A stretch of DNA of 38,955 nt. Source: an uncultured SAR116 cluster alpha proteobacterium (GTDB lineage: Bacteria > Pseudomonadota > Alphaproteobacteria > Puniceispirillales > Marisalimonadaceae). The stretch is from NCBI GenBank assembly GCA_902616615.1, contig CACMTN010000014.1:1-38955 (forward strand), read 5' to 3'. The position numbers and the translations under genes are program-made. The stretch's first letter is position 1; every line of letters starts with the position of its first letter. The notes beneath the pieces were generated by a model. The model was not told the origin of the DNA. It worked only from the letters and a program-made list of their open reading frames with translations, and ran no database searches. Positions 17,155 through 24,976 of the stretch are shown piece by piece.

Positions 17155-18594
17155 ATGAAAAATAAAAACGAAAACTTGATTATAATTATGTCAGATGAAC
17201 ATCAAGCTAAAGCACTTGGCTCAGTTAATCATCCTTTCGTTAAAACTCCTAATCTTGATAAATTAGCTTCTACAGGAATTAATTTTACTAATGCCTACAC
17301 ACCATGTCCAATATGCGTTCCTGCCAGGGCATCATTTGCAACAGGGCTACCAGTTCATAAAAATAGATTATGGGATAATGCAATGCCATATTATGGACAA
17401 TTACCTAGTTGGGGCCATATGTTACAAAAAGTGCAAGTTTCAGTTGAATCAATAGGAAAACTTCATTACAGAGCTCAAGATGACGATGATGGTTTTGATC
17501 AAAAACATATTCCTATGATGGTTTATAAAGGTGTCGGAATGGTTTGGGGATCAATTAGACGAGAACATGAACGAAAAACACGAGACCAAAGAATGTTAGG
17601 TGAATATATTGGTCCAGGAACTAGTAATTACACTGACTATGACGAAGCAGTTGTAAGTCAGACAATTGAGTGGTTAGAGAATAAATCAAAAGATAATAAT
17701 AAAAAAGCTTGGTGTTTATATATTGGGCTAGTAGCACCTCATTTTCCACTTGTGGTCCCTCAAGAGTTTTATGACATGTATCCTCACGAAATTTTACCTG
17801 AAACTAAATTAAACCCTAGAGATGGGTATATACAACATCCTTGGATAAAAAAACAAAAAGAGCTTAGGAATGACGAAAATGACTTCAAAAATGAAGAAGA
17901 AAGATGGGCTGCAATAGCTTCATATTACGGTTTATGTTCTTTTCTCGATTATAATATTGGAAAAATAATAGATAAAGTTTCAGAATGTGGATTTTTAGAT
18001 AATACAACAATTATTTATACTAGTGATCATGGAGATAATGTAGGCGCAAGGGGGTTATGGGGAAAATCCAATATGTATGAAGAGTCAGCTGCTATACCAC
18101 TAATAGTATCTAGCCCTAAAATTAAACCTGCTAAATGTTATACACCAGTTTCTTTGTTAGATTTAACTGAGACAATAGTTGATCATTTTGGTGCAAAAAG
18201 CCCTAATAATGGGCCTGGTGAATCTTTATATAATATTGCTAACAATTCACCAGACGAAACTAGGATTATATTTAGTGAATATCATGCATCATCTTCAGTT
18301 TCAGGCGCCTATATGATACGAAAAAGTAATTGGAAATATATTTACTATGAGGGTTTTGAACCAGAACTGTTTGATCTTGAAAATGATCCAGAAGAAATTA
18401 ATGACTTATCAAAAGACCCAAAATATTTGAATATTTTGGTTGAGTTGGAAAAAGATTTACATAATATTTGCAACCCAAAAGAAATTAATGAGTTGGCATT
18501 TAAGGATCAGGACGACATGATTGAGCGTTATGGTGGAATAGAAGAAGCCAAAAAGTTAGGTGCAAATGCTGCTACACCTCCACCTAAAACATAA
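17155..18594 (+). CDS. Cytoplasmic Cys-type sulfatase (choline-sulfatase-like branch), copy B
   Basis: This 479-residue protein is a paralogue of the sulfatase at 12637. Shared features are IMSDEHQAKALGS (D14-E15), KTPNLDKLAS, the active-site loop CPICVPARASFATG (C54, P56, R58), WDNAMPYYGQLPSWGHM, IGKLHY, TSDHGDNVGARGLWGKS, and a C-terminal NICNPKEINE...YGG region. The active-site loop has Ala where most sulfatases have Ser after the proline; only C-x-P-x-R is essential for formylglycine formation. There is no signal peptide. AGGAGAAG lies a few bases before the ATG. An enolase-superfamily gene follows after 22 bases. Two related sulfatases flank one TTT transporter, so they may act on two sulfate groups or two related substrates. 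Confidence 0.93.
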   Translation: MKNKNENLIIIMSDEHQAKALGSVNHPFVKTPNLDKLASTGINFTNAYTPCPICVPARASFATGLPVHKNRLWDNAMPYYGQLPSWGHMLQKVQVSVESIGKLHYRAQDDDDGFDQKHIPMMVYKGVGMVWGSIRREHERKTRDQRMLGEYIGPGTSNYTDYDEAVVSQTIEWLENKSKDNNKKAWCLYIGLVAPHFPLVVPQEFYDMYPHEILPETKLNPRDGYIQHPWIKKQKELRNDENDFKNEEERWAAIASYYGLCSFLDYNIGKIIDKVSECGFLDNTTIIYTSDHGDNVGARGLWGKSNMYEESAAIPLIVSSPKIKPAKCYTPVSLLDLTETIVDHFGAKSPNNGPGESLYNIANNSPDETRIIFSEYHASSSVSGAYMIRKSNWKYIYYEGFEPELFDLENDPEEINDLSKDPKYLNILVELEKDLHNICNPKEINELAFKDQDDMIERYGGIEEAKKLGANAATPPPKT

Positions 18595-18602
18595 TTTGTA
18601 AA

Positions 18603-18610
18603 AAAGGAGG
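18603..18610 (+). promoter_or_regulatory. Ribosome-binding site that fixes a GTG start at 18617
   Basis: AAAGGAGG at 18603-18610 lies six bases before GTG 18617 and directly against GTG 18611. Only the second GTG has workable spacing, so the enolase-superfamily protein is taken to start at 18617. Confidence 0.7.
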
Positions 18611-18616
18611 GTGATA

Positions 18617-19795
18617 GTGTCAAAATCAAAAATTAATAAAATTGAATTAACATCTTTTGAAATTGAACTAATTGATATTGAGGAAAATAAAAGCGGTATT
18701 GGTATTTTTTATTCTCCAAACTGTAAAAAAAAGCATATTAGATTTGGAATAAGAATTTTTGATACAGATGGCCATGTAGGAGAATATATTCCTCCAAGAA
18801 GTAGAGCTAAGGTAATTATGGCTGCCTCAGAGGCTCTTTCATATCATATTATTGGTAAAAACCCACTCCATAGAGAAGAAATCTATCGACAACTTAGGGG
18901 GTTGTGCAAACATATTGGAGAAGTAGGAATTGGACCTATAGATATTGCTTTATGGGATTTGGCTGGTAAAAAACACGATTGTTCAATATCGGATCTTTTA
19001 GGAGGTTATCGTAAATTACTTCCGTCATATGCTAGTACTATGCATGGAGACAGGGAAAAAAATGGTTTATCTAGTCCTGAAGCTTACGCTGATTTTGCAG
19101 AAGAATGCTTAGAACTAGGTTATAAAGGTTATAAAATGCATGGATGGAACAAAGGTGATGTAAAAGAAGAAATAGAAATGTTAAAAGCTGTAGGTAAACG
19201 TGTTGGCGATAAAATGAAAATTATGTATGACGCTGGGTGCCATTTTAATACATTAGCTGATGCTCTTGAAGTTGGAAAAGTATGTGATGAATATAATTTT
19301 TACTGGTTGGAAGATCCTTATAAAGACGGAGGCGTTTCTATAAATGGTAATCAAGTACTATCCCAAAACTTAGACACTCCTATACTAGTTGGTGAACATG
19401 TTAGAAATTTAGAGACTTCAGTAGATATGCTTACTAATGGTGCCTCTTTTTTTTCTAGAGCAGATCCAGATTATGATGGAGGTATTACAGGTTGTCATAA
19501 ACTGGTGGCATCTTCTGAAGGTTTAGGTATTGATTGTGAAATTCATGCCTGCGGACCTGCAATGAGGCAATTAATGGCAGCAAGTAGAAATTCAAATTTT
19601 TATGAAGTAAATTTAGTACATCCAAAATGTAAAAACCCTTGGTCGCTTCCTATTTATAATGAACAATATTCAGATCAACTTGATTGCATTGATGAAAATG
19701 GAAATGTTAAGGTTTCTGATCAACCAGGTTTGGGAGTTAAATATGATTGGGAATATATTGAAAAAAATAAACTTAACACGATAATCTTGAATTAA
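18617..19795 (+). CDS. Enolase-superfamily (mandelate racemase/muconate-lactonizing type) enzyme
   Basis: A 392-residue barrel enzyme with metal ligands D205 (MYDAGCHF), E232 (YWLEDPY) and E260 (LVGEHV), a later DPDYDGGITGC segment (284-293) and H310 in CEIHACGPAM. The second-strand motif is K173-M-H175 (GYKGYKMHGW), so His replaces the second Lys of the usual KxK pair. This differs from the other superfamily member at 3483. Likely chemistry is racemisation or dehydration of a hydroxy acid through an enolate. It starts with GTG after a perfect Shine-Dalgarno sequence and lies between a sulfatase and a TauD-like gene in one direction. Substrate unknown, presumably a desulfated acid. Confidence 0.9.
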   Translation: MSKSKINKIELTSFEIELIDIEENKSGIGIFYSPNCKKKHIRFGIRIFDTDGHVGEYIPPRSRAKVIMAASEALSYHIIGKNPLHREEIYRQLRGLCKHIGEVGIGPIDIALWDLAGKKHDCSISDLLGGYRKLLPSYASTMHGDREKNGLSSPEAYADFAEECLELGYKGYKMHGWNKGDVKEEIEMLKAVGKRVGDKMKIMYDAGCHFNTLADALEVGKVCDEYNFYWLEDPYKDGGVSINGNQVLSQNLDTPILVGEHVRNLETSVDMLTNGASFFSRADPDYDGGITGCHKLVASSEGLGIDCEIHACGPAMRQLMAASRNSNFYEVNLVHPKCKNPWSLPIYNEQYSDQLDCIDENGNVKVSDQPGLGVKYDWEYIEKNKLNTIILN

Positions 19796-19823
19796 TCTTT
19801 TTATTAAATAATCAGTTTTTAAT

Positions 19824-20669
19824 ATGACAAATTATTCAACAATAAATGTTAAACCTCTCTCAGGTAATATTGGAGCGGAAATTGATGGTGTTAATTTAAA
19901 GAAAATTTCTAAAGAACAATTTAATGAAATTAAAATAGTATTTGGTAAATATGGAGTTATTTTCTTTAGAAACCAAAATCTCTCACCTGAAGAAGAAATA
20001 ATTTTTGCAGAATTGTGGGGTGAAATAAATATAAATCGTTTTTTTACAAATTTAGAAGGCTATCCTAAAATTGCATTGGTTTCAAAAGAACCTGATCAAA
20101 AAAAGAATATTGGTGGTGCTTGGCATACAGATCATACATATGATTTAGAACCAGCTATGGGATCTATTCTATTTGCCCATCAAGTTCCAAAAAAAGGCGG
20201 GGACACTTTATTTTCTAGCATGTATGCCGCCTATGAAACTTTATCAGATGGTCTCAAAGACACTTTAAAAAATATGTATGGGAGACACTCTAGTCGGCAT
20301 GTTTTTGGAACATCTCGTGCTGAAAGAAACGATGATACAGTCGGTAGAATAATTAACTCTGATAAAGCTAAACAAGATGCGATCCACCCTGTGGTTATTA
20401 CACATCCACAAACAGGGAAAAAGGCTCTATTTGTCAATCCTACATTCACACTTGGATTTGATGGATGGAGTGATGAAGAGTCGAAACCACTATTAAACTA
20501 TTTATACTCTCATGCAACCAAACCAGAATTTACATGTAGATTTAAATGGGAAGAGGGTTCTATAGCATTTTGGGATAATAGATCCACATGGCATTTAGCT
20601 GTCAATGATTATCATGGTCAAAGGAGACTAATGCATCGCATAACTATAAATGGCACTAGATTAAAATAG
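19824..20669 (+). CDS. TauD/TfdA-family Fe(II)/2-oxoglutarate dioxygenase
   Basis: This 281-residue protein is close to TauD in length and architecture. The iron ligands are H101, D103 (AWHTDHTYD) and H257 (STWHLAVNDY), with R268 and R272 for 2-oxoglutarate and substrate. The numbering is that of E. coli TauD (99/101/255/270) shifted by two. The FWDNRSTWH and QRRLMHRITI segments are canonical. However, residues aligned with TauD's taurine contacts differ: the HPVY stretch is NRFF-like here, and IGGAW stands where TauD has DNDNW. Taurine is therefore unlikely; other sulfonates, alkyl sulfates or non-sulfur acids are possible. A TauE/SafE-type gene follows in the same direction, consistent with sulfite release. 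Confidence 0.92.
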   Translation: MTNYSTINVKPLSGNIGAEIDGVNLKKISKEQFNEIKIVFGKYGVIFFRNQNLSPEEEIIFAELWGEININRFFTNLEGYPKIALVSKEPDQKKNIGGAWHTDHTYDLEPAMGSILFAHQVPKKGGDTLFSSMYAAYETLSDGLKDTLKNMYGRHSSRHVFGTSRAERNDDTVGRIINSDKAKQDAIHPVVITHPQTGKKALFVNPTFTLGFDGWSDEESKPLLNYLYSHATKPEFTCRFKWEEGSIAFWDNRSTWHLAVNDYHGQRRLMHRITINGTRLK

Positions 20670-20762
20670 TTTTCTAAATGAAAAATTATCGTAACAAATA
20701 TAATTTTTTGATCATGTCATTCAAAAAAAATATTTTAACTTTCTTTAATAAGTCCAAAATTA

Positions 20763-21518
20763 ATGAATTTTTTTTTCAATATTTTTGAATTTAATATAAC
20801 TGTAATAATTTTTGCATCAGTATTCTTAGGAGGAATAATTAAAGGTACTGTTGGAATTGGTATGTCAATGTTTTCTGTTCCAATTATAGCATTTTTTCTG
20901 CCGCCTACTACGGCAATTATACTTTTATGTGTTCCAGTATTGATTACAAATATTATTCAAATGAATATTCCTAAAGGAATTGGATCTTTTAGATTTTTCC
21001 CTATGTTTATTGCATTAATTATAGGAATTATAATAGGGTGCAATTTAATTTTAGAAATTAATTTGTCTACAATTTCTCAAATAATTGCTATCTCAATTAT
21101 TTTTGCAGCCATTATAAATTTATTTGGGATTAATATAAAATATATCAACCCAAATCTTGAAAAGAAACTAACTATACCGATAGGTTTTTTTTCTGGAATA
21201 ATTGGAGGTTTATCTACAATGTATTCACCTTATATTTTGGCTTACCTAGTATCTGTTAACCTAGAAAAAGAAACTTTAATCAGAACCATGGCTACTTTGT
21301 ATTTCATGGGCTCTATAATTATTTACCCTATATGGATTTTTAATGGTTTAGGTACACTTAACGACTTAATTTGGAGTGCCTTTTTAGTTTTACCAGCAAT
21401 TTTAGGTCTAAAAATAGGAACAAGCATTAGAGGTATGATTTCTAATGAAAATTTTAAAAAAACAATACTTTACATATTAATAATAATTGGAATTTCCCTT
21501 CTGATTAAAAACACATAA
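20763..21518 (+). CDS. TauE/SafE-family membrane protein (probable sulfite/organosulfonate exporter)
   Basis: A 251-residue membrane protein with about eight helices. It shows the TauE/SafE opening LGGIIKGTVGIGMSMFSVPIIAF near residues 22-45 and the second-half repeat GFFSGIIGGLSTMYSPYILAYL near 140-160. Members export sulfite or other small anions released during sulfonate breakdown. It lies 93 bases after a TauD-like dioxygenase in the same direction, which supports sulfite export. No clear ribosome-binding site precedes the ATG, and the spacer contains no visible hairpin. It converges on the GST gene with a 3-base gap. Confidence 0.87.
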   Translation: MNFFFNIFEFNITVIIFASVFLGGIIKGTVGIGMSMFSVPIIAFFLPPTTAIILLCVPVLITNIIQMNIPKGIGSFRFFPMFIALIIGIIIGCNLILEINLSTISQIIAISIIFAAIINLFGINIKYINPNLEKKLTIPIGFFSGIIGGLSTMYSPYILAYLVSVNLEKETLIRTMATLYFMGSIIIYPIWIFNGLGTLNDLIWSAFLVLPAILGLKIGTSIRGMISNENFKKTILYILIIIGISLLIKNT

Positions 21519-21521
21519 TAT

Positions 21522-22148
21522 TTAGTCAGGAGGCATAGGAGCTGATAAAACAGCATTTTGATATGATTTTTTTTCAGACAAACGAGCTCCCCAATTAGAA
21601 ATTCCTTTGAATTGTGAAAAATCAAAATCAAATTTAAGACATCTATTATACCAACAACCTGCTGGAATGTCAGCAAGGCTAAATTCGTCACCTAAAATGA
21701 ATTTATTATTAATTAATTGATTATCTAAAATTTTTAATAATGTTAATACCTGATCTTTAGCTTTTAAAACTTTATTAGGGTCTCTTTTATCAGGTGGTAG
21801 AAGAATTAGGTTTAATGTAATTATTGCGCAGGGAGCTGCTAATGTAAAACCAGCCCAATCCATCCATTGATCTCTTAAAGCGATTATTTTATGATTTTCT
21901 AAATTTAAATGATTATATTTATTCGATAAATATTTAATAATAGCGTTAGATTCATATAAAAAAAATCCATCATCATCTATTAATGGAACTGTGCTATTGG
22001 GATTTAAATTCTTGAAAGATTGTTCCTTAGTGCCACCATATCTACCACCATAATCTAATGTTTCAAAATCAATACTTATTTCTGAACATAGCCATATTAC
22101 CTTTTGAACATTACATGATGATTTTCTTCCATAAACTTTTAAAGTCAT
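21522..22148 (-). CDS. Glutathione S-transferase family protein
   Basis: The 208-residue protein has an N-terminal thioredoxin-like domain (LKVYGRKSSCNVQKVIWLCSE) with Ser at 10-11 as possible catalytic residues. NPNSTVPLID supplies the cis-Pro, and LYESNAIIKYL the glutathione-binding ESxAI motif. An all-helical C-terminal domain has FSLADIPAGCW, the usual folding motif. It could conjugate glutathione, act as a reductase or as an etherase. It is read leftward after the aldo/keto reductase with a 43-base gap to its coding end (22149-22224 is 76 bases of AT-rich spacer). Substrate unknown. Confidence 0.92.
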   Translation of the reverse strand: MTLKVYGRKSSCNVQKVIWLCSEISIDFETLDYGGRYGGTKEQSFKNLNPNSTVPLIDDDGFFLYESNAIIKYLSNKYNHLNLENHKIIALRDQWMDWAGFTLAAPCAIITLNLILLPPDKRDPNKVLKAKDQVLTLLKILDNQLINNKFILGDEFSLADIPAGCWYNRCLKFDFDFSQFKGISNWGARLSEKKSYQNAVLSAPMPPD

Positions 22149-22224
22149 TTTAAATACTCATTTCTAATTTGAAAATGTTAATAATATTTAATTTCAACAT
22201 ACCACATTAAAATAAAAACAATTA

Positions 22225-23181
22225 TTATTTATTTTTTTCAGGAAAATCTAATCCTACTCCTTTTAAATGACTAAAATATTGATTAATTTTGCTAATACAT
22301 TCATCAGATAATTTTAAATTTAAAATTGATTTAATATTTTTCTTTAAATGGTTAATATTTCCTGTCCCAAAAAGGACTGTGTCAATTCCTTGTTGATGTC
22401 TTACATATCTATAGCAAGCATCGATAATGTTATTGGCTCCACTATCTTTTAAAATATATTCTAGGGGCTCTTTTTCATCTAAAAACCATTCAGGAAGTTG
22501 TTTGTCTTTTACAAGTTTATGAATGTCTTCCTGTAATCTGCCATTTACTGAAAATAGGCTTCTAACAACAAACATAGACATAGTAGCAATATTTTTAGAC
22601 ATTGTTTTTGGTAATATTTCTGTTTTTGCATTTTGGTTCATCATTGAAAATGCAAGCATTATCACGTCAAAGTAGTTTGTGTTTATGGCCTTCGAAATTG
22701 TTATTTGATCTGGGTCTATTGGAGAAGATTCAGTTATTCCTAGAAAGCGGATTTTACCCTTTTCTTTTTCTTTTAGTAATTCTGACACTAATGTAATTGC
22801 ATGATCAAAATCTTTGGGTGCAACTCCATGCAAATGAAAAATATCAATGTAATCCGTCTTTAGTTCTTTTAATGAGTTTTCTATTCCTGAAATAATGTCT
22901 ATATGTGAATATTTTTTATCTTTGGTTGAAACTTGATGTTTGGTTGAAATAACAACTTGATCTCGATTAACATTTTTAATTGCTTTTCCTAGAATTCCTT
23001 CTGTTCCATAGACATTTGCAGTATCAAAAAAATTTACACCTAAATCCAAGGCAGTTTTTATAAGATTAATTGATTGATTTTCAGATTTACCAGTTGACTT
23101 GCCAATTGTGCTTGATCCTCCACACCCAAGGCAAGCAACACTTACTTTAAGACCAGTTTTACCAAGTTTAATGTATTCCAT
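22225..23181 (-). CDS. Aldo/keto reductase family oxidoreductase
   Basis: A 318-residue TIM-barrel oxidoreductase. It opens MEYIKLGKTGLKVSVACLGCGG and has the catalytic tetrad D53 and Y58 (FFDTANVYG), K81 (ISTKHQ) and H118 (FHLHGV). A C-terminal FGTGNINHLKKNI segment suits NADP binding. It probably reduces or oxidises a sugar-like or aliphatic carbonyl. The start is taken at ATG 23181; GTG 23190 would add three residues and neither has a clear ribosome-binding site. It is divergent from the GMC oxidoreductase at 23330 and probably co-transcribed with the GST. Confidence 0.9.
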   Translation of the reverse strand: MEYIKLGKTGLKVSVACLGCGGSSTIGKSTGKSENQSINLIKTALDLGVNFFDTANVYGTEGILGKAIKNVNRDQVVISTKHQVSTKDKKYSHIDIISGIENSLKELKTDYIDIFHLHGVAPKDFDHAITLVSELLKEKEKGKIRFLGITESSPIDPDQITISKAINTNYFDVIMLAFSMMNQNAKTEILPKTMSKNIATMSMFVVRSLFSVNGRLQEDIHKLVKDKQLPEWFLDEKEPLEYILKDSGANNIIDACYRYVRHQQGIDTVLFGTGNINHLKKNIKSILNLKLSDECISKINQYFSHLKGVGLDFPEKNK

Positions 23182-23190
23182 TCTAGACAC

Positions 23191-23329
23191 ATAAAAATTT
23201 TAAATAAAATCAAATATATTATAAATTATTATTTAGCTTTATATAATAAAAAATTATTAATTAGATATTTTTATATTTAAGATATATTAGAGTTATTAAT
23301 TACTTTTTAAATTAAATTTTGGTAGTCTA
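23191..23329. promoter_or_regulatory. Divergent AT-rich spacer (aldo/keto reductase / GMC oxidoreductase)
   Basis: The 139-base spacer between two divergently read oxidoreductase genes must hold both promoters. It is nearly pure A/T. No convincing -35/-10 pair, hairpin or gene is visible. Confidence 0.3.
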
Positions 23330-24943
23330 ATGGACGTTTTTGATTTTGTTATTGTTGGTGCAGGTTCAGCAGGAGCAGTTCTGGCTACAAGACTTTCAGA
23401 AAATAAAAAATATAAAGTTTTATTAATAGAAGCAGGTGGTAATGATAATTATCCTTGGCTTCATATTCCTATTGGAGTAGGAAAAACTCTTACAAACCAT
23501 AGATTTATTTGGAATTTTCAAACTGAGCCTGAAAAAGAATTAAACAGAAGAAATATTTTATGGCCCAGAGGAAAAGTCTTGGGGGGGTCTAGCTCAATAA
23601 ATGGAATGTTATATGTGAAAGGCGCTCCACATAGATATGATGAATGGAGAGATGGAAATAATCCAGGGTGGGGTTATAATGAGTTACTACCTTACTTTCG
23701 TAAGTTAGAAGATAGACGTGAAAGTAATCACCCAGATAGGGGGAAAGGTGGCCCCATCAAAATATCTAGTGGAAGTTATCGTGACAAGCTTTCAGATGCT
23801 TTTTTTCAAGCTTGTGTTGATGTGGGAGCAAAACCTAATAAAGATTACAATATAAATTTTGATGGTGTTGGCTGGCTTCAATATTCTACAAAAAATGGAC
23901 TAAGATGCTCTACATCCTCAACTTATCTAAAAATTGCAAAAAAAAATAAAAACTTAAAAATTATAACAAATGCCGAAGTTGAAAAAATTATTTTTGAAGG
24001 AAAAAAAGCAGTAGGAGTTATATATAATAGAGATAATTTTTCAAAAGAAATTCGAATAAGAGGTGAAGTGATATTATCAGCAGGTTCAATAAATTCACCG
24101 AAAATATTAGAACTTTCAGGTATTGGGCAAGGACCTTTATTGAAGTCTCATGGAATAGAAGTTCTTTCTGATATTAAAGGTGTAGGAGAGAACCTAACTG
24201 ACCATTTGCAAACAAGACTTACTTATGAAACTAATTTAAAAGTTACCGTAAATGACATATTAAACAATAAATTTAGAGGAGCTTTGGAAGCATTAAGATA
24301 TATCGTTAGGCGAGATGGCCTAATGTCTATTGCATCAGCAACTGTTCATGCGTTAATGAGGAGTGAAAATTCCAAAATATACCCAGATTTAAAAGTGCAA
24401 ATAATGCTTATTTCTGGAAATAATAGATATTCAAGAAAGAAAAATCATGGAATGGATTCTTTTTCAGGATTTAGTTTAGGAGTTTTTCCTTTATATCCAT
24501 CCTCAAGGGGAACAACTCATTTAAGAAGTAATAATTTTAGGGACAATCCTATTATTAAAGCAAATTATTTATCTACACCAGAAGATAAAAATTTAACGAT
24601 TAAAGGACTAAGGTTAGTAAGAAAAATTGCAACCCAGAAGTCTATTTCTCCATATATTGTTAGGGAAGTTCGTCCGGGAAAAAATATAGAAGATGATGAA
24701 AGTTTACTTAATTTTGCACGTGAAACAGGACAAACTTCATGGCATTCTGTTAGCACTTGTAGAATGGGGAAAGGCCCAAATGATGTTGTTGATTACAATT
24801 TAAAAGTGTTTGGGATAGAAAATTTAAGGGTGGTAGACAGCTCTATAATGCCTTGTATGCCATCTTCTAATACTAATGCACCTTCAATTGTAATAGGTGA
24901 AAAGGGGGCTGATATTATATTAAAAAACACAAAAATGAAATAA
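23330..24943 (+). CDS. GMC-family FAD-dependent alcohol oxidoreductase
   Basis: A 537-residue GMC flavoenzyme. The Rossmann motif [16 protein letters not shown] begins at residue 9, GMC signature 1 ([21 protein letters not shown] region) lies near 80-100, and signature 2 ([15 protein letters not shown]) near 255. The catalytic pair is H472 ([11 protein letters not shown]) and N516 (NTNAP), with the 44-residue spacing seen in choline oxidase. It oxidises a primary or secondary alcohol to aldehyde or ketone, likely feeding a quinone. It resembles choline and alkyl alcohol dehydrogenases, but the substrate cannot be fixed. It is convergent with the sulfatase at 24977. Confidence 0.93.
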   Translation: MDVFDFVIVGAGSAGAVLATRLSENKKYKVLLIEAGGNDNYPWLHIPIGVGKTLTNHRFIWNFQTEPEKELNRRNILWPRGKVLGGSSSINGMLYVKGAPHRYDEWRDGNNPGWGYNELLPYFRKLEDRRESNHPDRGKGGPIKISSGSYRDKLSDAFFQACVDVGAKPNKDYNINFDGVGWLQYSTKNGLRCSTSSTYLKIAKKNKNLKIITNAEVEKIIFEGKKAVGVIYNRDNFSKEIRIRGEVILSAGSINSPKILELSGIGQGPLLKSHGIEVLSDIKGVGENLTDHLQTRLTYETNLKVTVNDILNNKFRGALEALRYIVRRDGLMSIASATVHALMRSENSKIYPDLKVQIMLISGNNRYSRKKNHGMDSFSGFSLGVFPLYPSSRGTTHLRSNNFRDNPIIKANYLSTPEDKNLTIKGLRLVRKIATQKSISPYIVREVRPGKNIEDDESLLNFARETGQTSWHSVSTCRMGKGPNDVVDYNLKVFGIENLRVVDSSIMPCMPSSNTNAPSIVIGEKGADIILKNTKMK

Positions 24944-24976
24944 GCTTTTAGTCAAGTTTTTGATAACTTCTTTTTC

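Noticed and set aside
23330-24943. Naming the GMC enzyme choline dehydrogenase (betA), given choline-sulfatase-like neighbours
   Set aside because: GMC family features are shared by many alcohol dehydrogenases, and no betaine aldehyde dehydrogenase or BetI regulator is present.
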